Shown here one piece after another: positions 10,601 to 19,130 of a stretch of 64,000 nt of DNA. The DNA lies in contig JACVTC010000078.1 in assembly GCA_016946835.1 (NCBI GenBank), forward strand, positions 596,501-660,500, given 5' to 3'. Position 1 is the first letter of the stretch. The number at the start of each line of letters is the position of its first letter. A program made the position numbers and the translations under genes. The DNA is from Neocallimastix lanati (nom. inval.). Its lineage: Eukaryota > Neocallimastigomycota > Neocallimastigomycetes > Neocallimastigales > Neocallimastigaceae. The notes beneath the pieces are model-generated. The model was not told the origin of the DNA and did no database searches. It saw only the letters and a program-made list of their open reading frames with translations.

Positions 10601-11753
10601 TATTGTTATCAACATAGTACAGAGTATCATTAACAAAATCTAAAATAAATCTATTCTTTTTTAAAGAATCAACTCCAATTAATATGTCAAATAAATTATC
10701 CTTTTCTATTATTCTGAAATAATCTTTGAATGATTTGTTCCCAATTGTTATTTCTAATTCTATAATTTCGGATTGTACGGATGTTTCGGAACAGGCTTGT
10801 ACTATGGTTTCATTGATAGTTTCTAAGGTAGGTTTGTTAATTTTTAATTTTTGTAAAGCTGAGCGAGTAATTATATTAAGACTCGCACAAGTGTCCAAAA
10901 ATATTTCAGTATTGGCACCTTCTACTTTTCCTTTTGTTTTACTAATTTTAAATTTACTAAATATTGATAATAGAGTGCTTGTAGAATTTCTAGGATTTAA
11001 TTTTAAAGCTTTCGAAAAGGCTGCCCTAAACTTCGGAAATAAATCAAGTAAGTGTACTAATTTAGTATTAATTTCAGTAGAAGCTATTTCTTTAACTAAA
11101 TCTTCTATCAGATATTCGTCAAATTCTTCTACTAATTTTATGTGCCTTTCTTTATTTTCTTCTTTATTATTCATTTTATTATCACCTTGTGTGGGACTAT
11201 CTAAAATTTCTTGTGCTCTTTTTAATTTATTAGATTTCTTCGCGCTCCTGATATTCTTTTCGGTAATAAAGGAAGGATCTAGGTAGTTTAATTTTTCTGT
11301 CTCATTAATAGGTAAGTCATCATTATTCTCAATTTGGTTATTACCTTCTTGAATTTCATTGTTATCATTCTCATTATATATTGAAGTATTATTACTCTCA
11401 TTAGTATTTTTATTAAAATCTTGATTGCTTTTTTCAGACATTAAGACATCTTCTTCGCCCTTGTCTGATATAGTATTACTTTTTAATTTATTTAATTTAT
11501 TGTTATGTTTATTAGTATTAGTTAATTGTTTATTTTTATTATTTGAACTCACTAAATGATTATTATGATTCATTGCTGTTGTTTGTATAGGAATTGGATT
11601 GTTCTTTAATATTTCTCTTCTAGATGGTGCAAGATTCTTACTTTTTGTTTTGGTATTCTTGATGGCGGTAGCAATGACTTCAGGTGAGTTGTTAATTATT
11701 GGAAGTGTCTTTGGGTTATTTTCTACTTGGTTGGTTTGTTTACTGGGAGTCAT
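7680..11753 (-). CDS. RE-G pol: protease, RT, RNase H, integrase (expressed by -1 frameshift)
   Basis: The open frame runs from just after a TAG at about 11784 and meets gag at the slippery site, so translation is probably by frameshift rather than from the ATG at 11753. Numbers are counted from that ATG. Residues 1-240 are an N/K-rich linker. The protease motif near 284 is LDTCAS, with Cys in place of the usual Gly. RT has YIDD near 644 and RNase H has RTDAS near 790. The integrase has an HHCC finger (GHEG...CHKCQTC) and D,D,E near 1079, 1137 and 1170 (LDLVGPL, TDNGPQF, GEVENR). The C-terminus is a GPL/GPY-type module ending in an acidic tail; there is no chromodomain. It copies and integrates the element. 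Confidence 0.92.
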   Translation of the reverse strand: MTPSKQTNQVENNPKTLPIINNSPEVIATAIKNTKTKSKNLAPSRREILKNNPIPIQTTAMNHNNHLVSSNNKNKQLTNTNKHNNKLNKLKSNTISDKGEEDVLMSEKSNQDFNKNTNESNNTSIYNENDNNEIQEGNNQIENNDDLPINETEKLNYLDPSFITEKNIRSAKKSNKLKRAQEILDSPTQGDNKMNNKEENKERHIKLVEEFDEYLIEDLVKEIASTEINTKLVHLLDLFPKFRAAFSKALKLNPRNSTSTLLSIFSKFKISKTKGKVEGANTEIFLDTCASLNIITRSALQKLKINKPTLETINETIVQACSETSVQSEIIELEITIGNKSFKDYFRIIEKDNLFDILIGVDSLKKNRFILDFVNDTLYYVDNNNNYHKLSDLQYDTRPMNQDDNVNTEDLDPQPLLCTLVVNNTDFNKQEDPKPNKNEIIDKIVNSLPSNVQKEVKEMFQKFINILALKTDELGKSKLFPHKINLLPGSRPIKQRAYRLTKNQTIALKKILKKLIRDWLIEPSSSQWSSPIVLFPKKNKDWRLCVDYRKLNDLTIKDSYSLPLIDDILSLAGDNIKILSTIDLYSGYHQIPMDTADKDKTAFTTMFGNYNFRVMPFGLCNAPATFQREMNRIFFDLIGDCMFVYIDDLIIFSKSLDEHICHLHKVFTILQENELKINLEKCSFFKNEVKILGHLLSTKGLSPLNDKVKVISQWLPPKNLKQVRSFLGAVSYYRKFIKNFAMIAKPLYQLLKKDAPFCWTEDCTNSFHLLKNKLIEAPILTAPNYSKPFIIRTDASRDGLGGVLLQKNQDGIEVPIYFESRTLSNSELNYSITDLEGKAVYHCVQKFKPYNSGSPFNTMVYTDHKPLVYIFAKRELTNSRHLKWITELSILNVQVAYEEGKNNFVADALSRMVAVNNDDNNNINNNDLIMNNISSYKPASDQPVETINIITTNNNLPSNVVADSDSDTINTYMREFIKKKIININGIEYYKQGGKLRRIIKDKTEQIKLINAAHNIGHEGIYKTYYRLMRDYYWMNMKQDITNFIKCCHKCQTCRRQPLNHYTENIATPPGYPFSRVGLDLVGPLPLTKNGNKYIIVLVDYFTKWTEAEPLKSTESEDVIRFLKSVFSRHGIPEVLVTDNGPQFVSDRTKAFLDLHNVYVQYIATYHPASNGEVENRNREICKYLRLLGENDKQWDETLYSALWALRTSKSEVTKHSSFELLYGRRDLQPFELSLNIDRRNEFENEEEYILRKFITHDRWIREAIRNIETANKLWMDRRKQIRRLKSNYKPGDLVLVKVFNRRKLDPFFTGPLKIIKQELNTVSVCDPITGEVADRNIHLKNIIPYFTEINIEDDEE

Positions 11754-11777
11754 CCTTCTCCCAATTATTGGTTTAAA
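11744..11777 (-). promoter_or_regulatory. RE-G gag-pol -1 ribosomal frameshift signal
   Basis: Near the end of gag the codons read CAT TTA AAC CAA TAA, which places the canonical slippery heptamer T TTA AAC at 11777-11771. Pol is in the -1 frame and is open across this point. After a 7-nt spacer comes a hairpin with six base pairs, TGGGAG (11763-11758) and CTCCCA (11749-11744), around an 8-nt loop. Heptamer, spacing, downstream structure and frame all fit programmed -1 frameshifting. Confidence 0.8.
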
Positions 11778-12907
11778 TGGCTAGTACTACTTGATGCTTT
11801 TTCTTCCATTTCTGCAAGTTGTTTAAAGGAATAGGGGCAATCCGTAAATTTGTGTCCCGGTTGTGAGCAACGGAAACAGATAAGTCGTTTATTTAAATTA
11901 TTACCAAAATTGGAAGTATTAACCTCCTTAATTTGATTATTATTTTTGTTATCACCATTTAAGTTAGTGATCGACATGAGATTATTTCCAGGGGTAAAGG
12001 CCGCAATATTTCGTTTGTTATTACCGTAAGATTGATTATTATTTTCCATATAGTTTCTATAGTTATTAAAATTTTGACTATTATATTTTGAATTAGTATT
12101 ATTATTAATTCCATTTACATTATTATAAGTATTTCCATTGAGGTTTTTATTATTATAATAATTATTATAGTTATTATAATATTGACTATTATTATTATTA
12201 TCTTTATATCCATAAGTGTTATAATTATTATAATTAGGATTAAAATATCTCTGGATGCCACGACGACGGGATTGTCCTACTAAAAATCCTTGATAGAATG
12301 GGTGATTCATAATCGATAAACCTCTGTTATTCTGAGCTATCATCAAATTATTACTATGATAATTATTTTCATTGAATGAAACTGTATTCATCTCTCTCTC
12401 TGTTTCATCTGCAACCTCAGCTACCTTGTAAGCTTCGCTTAATGTTTCACATTCAGCCTCCAATACTCTTGAGCAAGGATACATTCGAGTTTTTATTGCA
12501 TTTATGTAGTCTTTTACGGAGACAAATTGTTGACGGTCTCTGCTTAGCCTGTGATATAATCTTTTATGTCTATAATTAAATTTTTTTATTGTTTCATTGT
12601 TACTAATTTTTAAATCCTTTAGAATAGAACATTTATCATTTTCAGTGATGTTTAAGTATTCTTCGATGCAAGATTGAATTTGCTTGAGGGAAGGATATTT
12701 CACTTCATTTCCCTTTTTCACTTTAAGAGAATTCAAATCTCCATGTACATCTTCATCTGTGGCTTCTAATACCCAAATGAAGATCTTTCTTGGTTCGACG
12801 ATGTCATATAATTCTAGGGTTTTAGCTAAGTCGCTAATCCAAGTATCAACGTCTTTGTCATAATCGTTCAAGCGAGGTAGAACCCTTTGTAACTTTTCGG
12901 CATCAAT

Positions 12908-12910
<3 letters not shown>
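11765..12910 (-). CDS. RE-G gag: capsid and CCHC nucleocapsid
   Basis: A protein of 381 residues starting MIDAEKLQRVLPRLNDYD. An N-terminal helical capsid-like region (~1-190) is followed by an Asn/Tyr-rich linker (~195-340). A single CCHC zinc knuckle follows near 345-358 (CFRCSQPGHKFTDC: C-x2-C-x4-H-x4-C), which would bind element RNA. The start ATG follows a run of A on the coding strand, a favourable fungal context. The stop lies two codons past the slippery heptamer, so most ribosomes would make Gag and a fraction Gag-Pol. Confidence 0.9.
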
Positions 12911-12944
<34 letters not shown>

Positions 12945-13247
12945 AATGTTAATGTAAATTGTTAAATGTAGAATTAAGAATAGGTAGAATATTTGTAATT
13001 AAATTTTTATATTATTGATATATTATATAATATGATTAATAAAGTATTTTATTTGTAAAAAAAAAAATTTTAAAAAAAGAAAATAAAGAAAAATAAAATA
13101 AGATAAAATAAAATAAAAAAAAAAATCTAAATTTTTTTTTTTGGAAAGGCTTGTTTTATTAGAAAGAAATTAAATCAATATTATTCAAACTATTATTTAA
13201 TTATTATTATTTTCTTTTCATTGTTTTCATATTATTTTATTTTGCCC
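12911..13247 (-). other. RE-G leader (5' UTR)
   Basis: This is AT-rich noncoding sequence between the primer site and the gag start. It has a poly-A run (coding strand) directly before gag at 12909-12938 and a second A/T tract near 13050-13140. No ORF or conserved module was recognised. Confidence 0.7.
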
Positions 13248-13264
13248 GCCCGGATTCTCCACCA
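13248..13264 (-). promoter_or_regulatory. RE-G primer-binding site, tRNA type
   Basis: On the plus strand this reads GCCCGGATTCTCCACCA, ending in CCA like the 3' end of a tRNA; on the minus strand it begins TGGTGG, as tRNA primer sites do. It lies 8 nt after the 5' LTR end at 13273. The tRNA identity was not determined. No self-complementary R site was found for this element, unlike the other elements here. Confidence 0.8.
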
Positions 13265-13272
13265 AAAATTTA

Positions 13273-13870
13273 TGATACAATATAAGTAATAAAGTATCAG
13301 ATTTCTATTTATAACGAGGTCGAGCAAATAGGGAATTTGTAAAATAATATATTCCAACTCAAAGATAATAAATAATAATTTACACAAATAATAAAATTTA
13401 TTTATTTCTTTTTAAATCTTGTTTTTATTTATTTATTTATTTTACATAAATTATTACAATTATATTTATATTCCTCTGAATATAATGATTTTTATCTATC
13501 TCTAATAATTCAATTTATATTAATATCTTAATAATAATTTTACTTATAATTGTAGGATTCAACTCTTATCCTTTAACTATAAGTAATTACTTAATTATTT
13601 AAACTAAACTATAAGTTCTCTAAAACTATTATTTTACTCAATTAGAATTTTTAAAACAACAAGAAAAACTCTCTCTTTAACTTTTATTTCATTCTCTTCT
13701 TTTAAATTTATTAATTAATTTTATCTTGAATATTATTGGCTGTCTAATTAATTTTTAATCTATTTATATAATGATTTAGTATATTATATATTGTAATTAT
13801 TTTTCACTATATTATTATAGGATTTTCTCTTTTGTTAATTTTCTTGCGTATTTCTAGCTGTATTGTATCA
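13273..13870 (-). repeat. RE-G 5' LTR
   Basis: 598 bp, identical by eye to 5799-6396. It ends on the minus strand ..TATTGTATCA. A TATAAATAG motif (minus strand) lies about 40-50 bp before the LTR end; if it is the promoter, the transcript would start close to the LTR/leader border. Confidence 0.92.
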
Positions 13871-13874
13871 ATAA

Positions 13875-14432
13875 CTAGTAAATTAGTAACTATGGTTCAA
13901 TGGTAAGTTACCATAACCATCGGGCTGAACCCTTAGGGTTTGACACCCACTATTTCCAAATTTTAATAACTTTTTATTTATTATAACTAGAATATTAAAG
14001 AAATTACTAGTGTTTATCGGTTAAACAATTGAACCGATAAAACTAGAAAAATCTATTTTATTAATATTTTTTATCATTTTTTTATCTAAGATTCATTTTC
14101 TAGAAAGAAAACTTGTTTTCTTTAATTTTCTTTAATTTTCTTTTATTTCTAATAATTACTAATAACAACTGATAACTTAAAATAATTAATTTTCCTGAAA
14201 AACTATAAATAGGTGTAAAATTTCATAATAAAATATTTTTACTTGTGCTTTTATTAATTAATTTTAAAGTAATTTAAAATATTACAATGATTAATTAATA
14301 AAATAATAATTTATATTTTTTACTAATAAAAAAACTTATTTTAATAAAACATATTTTGAATTACTTTAGTGTCGAGAACCTTTTGTGTAAAAAACCTTAT
14401 AACAATCTTAAGTAACATTAAGATTTGTTACA
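13875..14432 (+). repeat. RE-F 5' LTR, right part
   Basis: The same sequence recurs at 40811-41370. It ends TTTGTTACA, matching the TGTAA start of the LTR at 18220. It holds the Pol III-like boxes, a TATA box (TATAAATA, 14205-14212) and a GTGCTTTTAT site (14245-14254) used in the self-priming pair. An inverted repeat, TTTATCGGTT..AACCGATAAA, lies near 14010-14042. Confidence 0.85.
13893..13947 (+). promoter_or_regulatory. Pol III-like A box and B box in RE-F 5' LTR
   Basis: TGGTTCAATGG (13893-13903) fits the tRNA A-box consensus perfectly. GGTTTGACACC (13937-13947) is a B box with one change; the 3' LTR copy has the perfect form. The RE-G insertion point lies 18 bp upstream of the A box. The flanking stems do not fold as a good tRNA, so this is a tRNA-like relic or promoter module rather than a functional tRNA gene. 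Confidence 0.5.
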
Positions 14433-14442
14433 ATAAAAGCAC
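14433..14442 (+). promoter_or_regulatory. RE-F primer-binding site, self-priming type
   Basis: ATAAAAGCAC directly follows the 5' LTR. Its reverse complement, GTGCTTTTAT, lies at 14245-14254 in the LTR, 40 nt downstream of the TATA box start, the same geometry as RE-A. No tRNA 3'-end complement is visible here. Confidence 0.6.
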
Positions 14443-15231
14443 CCTTTGACAAAAAACACGAAACCTTCTCGAGACAAATCTACTCTTTTGGAATCTACTC
14501 TTTTAAGAATCTACTTTTTTGGAATCTACTCTTTTGTAATATACTCTTTTGGAATCTACTCTTTTAAAACTTTAAACAACTCTTGGGCTACCGCTAATAA
14601 TTATATTATCACTAAAACAATATTTTTTCTGTGGAATACTTCCTTAAAAAATTCTATTCTTGAATCTAGTATCTTTTGGATTATTTCTTTTTATAGGTTA
14701 TCTACCTTTCTTTTGTATTCCTTCTTTACTCAAATTCTTGCCCAATTTTTCCTTAGATTCTTCGCTTACTCTTTATTATAAACATACTTTCAAATTAAAT
14801 TCTATCTACCTTTGGATTCCTCTTTGAAACTCTACCTATACCTTTTGGATTTTAATAAAAAAAAAAAAAAAAAAATTTTATTATTAAATGAATATATAAC
14901 CCTAACCCTATATTCTATAATATATTTAGGTGAATGAATATATAGTATCTTAGATAAATATTATAATAAAATTAATTGAACTAATATACTATTTATTAGA
15001 TAAATTTATAGTAAAATTAATTGAACAAATATATTATTTATTAGATAAATTTATAGTAAAACTAATTGAACAAATATACTATTTATTAGATAAATTCTGA
15101 AAGAAAATTAAGTGGACATATACATAATTTTAGATAAAATTTAACTATAATCTAAGTGAAAGAATATAATATATATTATGATAAATTAATACTTAAAACT
15201 AAATACATATATTAATAATTAGCTAAATAAT

Positions 15232-15274
<43 letters not shown>

Positions 15275-15355
15275 ATAATAAAATTTACTAATAAGGAGAA
15301 TCTGTATAGACAATCCTTATTCTCTTTTATTCTTTTTATTTAATTCCTTAATTTT
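14443..15355 (+). repeat. RE-F leader, first part, with tandem repeats
   Basis: Noncoding. About 14478-14572 holds a short tandem array built on GAATCTACTCTTTT. About 14925-15110 holds about three copies of a ~48-bp unit containing ATTTATTAGATAAATTTATAG and related text, mutated between copies. Poly-A runs lie at 14860-14876 and 15239-15271. An open frame of 111 codons at 14446-14781 is made by the tandem array and is not taken as a gene. Confidence 0.6.
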
Positions 15356-15438
15356 GTGTTGGCCTTCGCTGGTAGGCTCAGACGTAAGTCCTACATCTCA
15401 GCTCTTTCAGTTAAAATTCACTGAAAGAACAGCAACAC
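15356..15438 (+). ncRNA. Structured leader module III (RE-F copy)
   Basis: Outer stem GTGTTG (15356-15361) with CAACAC (15433-15438). Inside are CTGGTAGGCT and a CCTACATCTCAGC segment whose GTAGG/CCTAC pair, and then a hairpin CTTTCAGT..ACTGAAAG. The RE-B leader has the same arrangement (35636-35711) with different stem bases but the same CTGGTAGGCT and CCTACACCTCAGC strings. The function is unknown; packaging, dimerisation or translation control are possibilities. Confidence 0.55.
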
Positions 15439-15702
15439 AAAAAAAAAAAAAAGGGAAAAGAATTTTTAATTTTTAATAAGTTTTCGTGTCCATATTTTTA
15501 AGGTAATACGATAAATATACTAGGAGCGGTTAGAGCTCATAAACAGAGTTTCGGCGTATATTAACTAGTTTCAGTAGGTTAGAAACTATAGTCGTTAATT
15601 ATTTGAATATAAACGGGCTTCAAAACCCTAGAGTGTAAAGAGAGTGTGGATTAAAAGAGAACCACATCCTACCAACCAACTTCAACAGTTCGGTGGTTGC
15701 TC

Positions 15703-15755
15703 TATTCGAATAAGCTCTGGCGAATAAGGAACTATAGTCACCGAAGGCTATAGGT
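15703..15755 (+). ncRNA. Structured leader module I (RE-F copy)
   Basis: It contains TATTCGAATAAGCTCTGG, then GCGAATAAGGAACT, then a hairpin with stem TATAG/CTATA closing the loop TCACCGAAGG. The RE-B copy (35252-35309) keeps the single-stranded strings and changes the stem. No protein frame is shared between the copies. Confidence 0.55.
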
Positions 15756-15834
15756 TGGTCGTGAAGGTAAAGCGACATTAAAATATATAGTTTTTAATTT
15801 TATTTTGAGGTCTAGTATATACCTCTAGTTAGTA

Positions 15835-15873
15835 GCTTTTGCCGGTTTTTTTTAGTTGTAAGGCATTAAAAGC
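15835..15873 (+). ncRNA. Structured leader module II (RE-F copy)
   Basis: Hairpin GCTTT-TGCC paired with GGCA-(3-nt bulge)-AAAGC, with the loop GGTTTTT..GTTGTAA. The RE-B copy (35476-35521) has the same TGCC/GGCA pair, the same loop ends and a different lower stem (ATCACTTT/AAAGTGAT), which is a compensatory change. It lies about 80 nt upstream of gag. Confidence 0.55.
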
Positions 15874-15955
15874 GAAATTTAAATTGTATTTACCTTAAAT
15901 AAAAGTTCTTCAATAATTAAATTATCAAATAAATCTATTTTGAAAAAGCAAGAAA

Positions 15956-17302
15956 ATGGAAGAAGATACCTTTTTAAATGCCAGTGCTACCAATAAAGAT
16001 GGATTCGCTGGAGATCGTCGTTACTTTAAAGGATTTTTAGCAAAAATGAATCTAATATTCATGCTTGATCCCGAACGATTTAATAATGATCCAATAAAGG
16101 TTGCGTATATCATTTCTAGACTCTACGGCTCTGCAATGAACTGGGCTGCTACTTTAATTGAAAATAACGATCCATGTTTAAATAACTATCAACAATTCAC
16201 CTCAAGATTTAAGGCTACTTTTGGGAGCTACGATTCGACTTTCATTGCTAACCAGAAATTGAAGACAATTAAACAAAGACGCATCGGTGAAATAACAAAC
16301 TATATTCTCGAATTCAATAGATATTCTGACGAATCTTCATGGAATGAAGATGCTAAAATGGATGCTTTCCTCAATGGACTTAATGACCAAATTGCTACCA
16401 AAATATATGAAATGTTTCCAGGACCAAGATCTCTTTTCGCATTACAAACTATTGCCTCTAGACTAGATAGTCGTATTGCTGCGCATAGACAATTTTATAA
16501 TCCACAAAACAGATCAAATAATAATAATAATAATGATAACAGAAATAATAACAGAAACAATAATAATAGAAGACAAAATAAAGGGAAAAAGCCTTTCAAA
16601 TTCAATACCCGAGGTCCTTTGTCTAATGAAGAAAAGGAAAGAAGAAGAAAAGAACATCTTTGTGCCTATTGTGGATCAGCTAACCATTCCCTTGACCAGT
16701 GCCCACTAGTAAACAGAAATAAAGCCTCTTCAAGCAGTTCTCATATCACTAATCTTGAACCTAAAACCATTCCAAGAATAAGAATTTCTGATCAACCCGA
16801 TGTAAAGCTACCAATTTTTGAATTCTCTCTTAATGTTTCCAATATTTCTACAAAAACTAAAATTCTTCTGGACTGCGGCTCTCAACTTAATTTAATGGAT
16901 GTATACTTCGCAAAAGAAAACAATATTCCTTACTCTAGTGAATGTAATCTCCCAAATGTATCTGGAATCGGTGGTATTCAGTCAATCATAGGTAAAACTG
17001 CACCAATATCCTTAAAATATAAAAACCACATATGTAAAACAAGTTTCTATGTTGTTGACCTTCCTTCGTATTGTGCTATTTTAGGAATTGACTGGCTAGA
17101 AACTCATAATCCCACTATAGACTTTGCCTCAAAAGAACTCTCTTTCAAATCCAACTATTGTATTTCCAATTGTCTTGTACTTCCCAGCGCCTTCACTACT
17201 TATGTTTTCTCAGATGTTACTCTAATTTTAAAGGTTCAAATTGGCATAATTATCTATTCCTTGCTGGATTCTGCTACAACAATTCTATTCAAGAATCATT
17301 AA
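15956..17302 (+). pseudogene. RE-F gag-protease, truncated by internal deletion
   Basis: Starts MEEDTFLNASATNKDG. A Gag capsid-like helical region (~1-175, with a NWAATLIE...FNRYSDES pattern) is followed by an Asn/Arg linker and a CCHC knuckle near 236-249 (CAYCGSANHSLDQC). A protease domain follows, with the motif LLDCGS near 305 (Cys where Ser/Thr is usual) and the later AILGIDWLETH block. Up to about residue 420 the protein resembles an intact polyprotein. Beyond about 17205-17235 the sequence jumps to the integrase C-terminus in another frame, so the last ~28 residues are read out of frame. Gag and protease could still be made, but not Pol. Confidence 0.8.
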
Positions 17303-17913
17303 ATAAATCACCTTTCTACGCAAATTATGGTTACAACCCTCGCTTCTCACCAGCTGTGCCAAGTTCTATTGATGTTCCGCGTGCTGAAGAATTTACAACA
17401 AACTTAGCGAAACTTTTCAAACAATTAAAAGAAAATTTAAAACAAGCAAGAAATAAACAAGAAAAATTCGCCAACCAACACAGAATTAAAGCACCTGAAT
17501 TCAAAGTAAACGACAAAGTTTGGATAAACAGTTCACTCATACTAAGAAATAAAAATAAAAAATTAAAACCAAGAAAGCTAGGACCTTATAAAATAATTGA
17601 AAAAGTCTCTCCAGTAACATACAAAATTGATTTTCCAAAAAATATAAGAATACACCCAATTATCCATGTATCAGAACTTGAGCCATACTACAAAGACAAT
17701 TTTAAAAGAAAAAAGGAACCTCCACCTCCAATTATAGTTAATGATGAAGAAGAATATGAAATAGAAGAAATACCTGATAAAAGAAAACATTATGGAAAGA
17801 TTCAATATCTTATTAAGTGGAAAGGATATCCTTTATCTGAAGCATCTTGGGAACCAGAAGAAAACCTCAAATGTCCAGAAATACTCAAAAAATTTAATAA
17901 ATCAAACAAATAA
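17228..17913 (+). pseudogene. RE-F integrase C-terminus with chromodomain, 5' part deleted
   Basis: From [18 protein letters not shown] onward this matches the stretch that follows the catalytic Glu of Ty3 integrases in RE-B, C and D (for example NNWMDILPYAEFAYNNT in RE-D). It continues with the GPY module ([20 protein letters not shown]), [12 protein letters not shown], and a canonical chromodomain at the end ([20 protein letters not shown]). The RT, RNase H and DDE core, over 2 kb in the relatives, are missing between about 17205 and 17235. The segment has no start of its own. The chromodomain would have targeted insertion to marked chromatin in the intact ancestor. Confidence 0.85.
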
Positions 17914-18219
17914 ACTTATATTTAGAAAATGAATCTATAATATTAATTATACAAAAATTTATATTTATTAATATCAAATTTATTTCTATTAATATCAATA
18001 TCAATAATCTTTACTATTTTTACTTATTAATATAAATATTATTTAAATTCATGTAACCTTATTATTAATAATGTATTTTTATGTTTATCATGTATTGAAA
18101 TTTTACACCAAATAACTATTAAAATAATTTATATATTAAAATAATTAAATAAAATTTTCTTAGTATAGTTTAGCCTAGTTTTGAGATTCGTCTGGTATCC
18201 GAATCCTAGAGGAGGACCA
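17914..18219 (+). other. RE-F 3' UTR and polypurine tract
   Basis: AT-rich noncoding sequence ending in CCTAGAGGAGGACCA directly before TGT (18220). The AGAGGAGGA string is the likely plus-strand primer. An inverted repeat, GATTCGTCTGGTATCCGAATC, lies just before it at 18186-18206. RE-D inserted across the UTR/LTR border with the TSD CATGT (18218-18222). Confidence 0.7.
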
Positions 18220-18222
18220 TGT

Positions 18223-19097
18223 TGTAAAATAAAATACTTATCAAGTCTAGGTTTGTGGCTATTCTAAACTAACTTTACTACACTAATAACACTATATCTT
18301 AAACCTCTATTATTTAATTAATTATTTTCTTTTTTAATTTCTTTTATTTATTTATTTTATTTATTAACTAATTTTCAACAACCACTTAACTGGGTAACGC
18401 AGGGTCCTTTACCGGAAAGCCTACTAGCAGTTAAGATTTTAAAATAAAATTTAAAATAAAATTTGTTTTATAAAAGATAACTATTCTAATAATAGTTATA
18501 ATACTAATTAATAAAATATAAAATTTGTACTATCTATCTTATCTATAATATTTCCTATACTATTCTATTTTCTAACTAAACTATACTATTTTCTATACTA
18601 TTTTCCAACTATCGTTCAATAGTTGAAAATTAACTCTTTTTATACTTTTTGAAAATTAAAATTTAAATTGAATAGATTGTAATAAACTAACTAAAATATT
18701 ATTATATATTTGTAATTACATTTAATAATAAATTACATGAATTTTTATGAGTTATTTTAATATAAAAACTATTTAAAACTATCTAATATTTCTAAAAATA
18801 AATAAACAAAACGGCAAGTTTTTGTAAACAAACGGAAAAGGCAATATTCCTTTAATTATTTTAATTTAACTAATTAATGACTAATTATTTTTTAATTTAT
18901 GAAGTTTCGTGATTCAACTGAGTAATTGTTACGTAAATTCTCCAAATAATTTAGTCATAAATTTTTGAGAAAATTATTTAAATTAATAATTTGGAATACA
19001 TTTAAATTTATATTAAAAATTTGGAAAACATTTTTATCCACAATAATTTACATTACATTACATTTAAATACGTATTCAAATTATTAAATATTTTACA
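18223..19097 (-). repeat. RE-D 3' LTR
   Basis: TGTAAAATAAAATAC..AATATTTTACA on the plus strand. It includes a notably less AT-rich segment at 18383-18437 bounded by CTTAACTG and CAGTTAAG, with an inner GGTAA/TTACC pair, predicted to fold as a two-tier hairpin in the transcript leader. Confidence 0.92.
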
Positions 19098-19130
19098 TGC
19101 CCCTCTGTTTAAGTCGAGCCCCTGAGCGAC

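Larger units (their letters stand above)
5799..13870 (-). mobile_element. RE-G: complete Ty3-type LTR retrotransposon, tRNA-primed, -1 frameshift
   Basis: The two 598-bp LTRs look identical. A 4-bp TSD (ATAA at 5795-5798 and 13871-13874) flanks the element. Order on the minus strand: 5' LTR, tRNA-type primer site (13264-13248), leader, gag (12910-11765), frameshift site, pol (to 7680), a 1.3-kb noncoding tail, polypurine tract, 3' LTR. Both reading frames are open and all catalytic motifs are present except an unusual protease motif (DTC). The element is young and potentially active. It has no chromodomain. It sits inside the RE-F 5' LTR. Confidence 0.92.
13875..18222 (+). mobile_element. RE-F: internally deleted chromodomain Ty3-type element (contiguous part)
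   Basis: The right part of its 5' LTR (13875-14432) is followed by a self-primer site, a 1.5-kb leader with structured RNA modules, gag-protease, a deletion, then the integrase C-terminus with a chromodomain, a purine tract and the first three bases of the 3' LTR. The 3' LTR continues in pieces at 25730-25743, 33066-33614 and 40811-41370. The LTR halves that can be compared (13875-14432 and 40811-41370) differ by about six substitutions and two 1-bp indels, whereas the nested elements look identical between their LTRs. RE-F is therefore older than its guests. It lacks RT, RNase H and the integrase core, so it is non-autonomous. Confidence 0.85.

Noticed and set aside
10726-11286. 186-codon plus-strand frame opposite RE-G pol
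   Set aside because: Antisense shadow of the protease region; composition mirrors the minus-strand gene.
13882-13957. Functional tRNA gene in the RE-F LTR
   Set aside because: The A and B boxes fit, but the D stem, anticodon stem and T stem do not pair properly in either copy, so only a tRNA-like promoter module is claimed.
14446-14781. 111-codon frame in the RE-F leader
   Set aside because: It is built from the GAATCTACTCTTTT tandem array; no domain, and it lies between primer site and gag in noncoding leader.
14888-14905. Telomere-like CCCTAACCCTA string
   Set aside because: Fewer than two repeat units, inside the RE-F leader; not a telomere or interstitial array.
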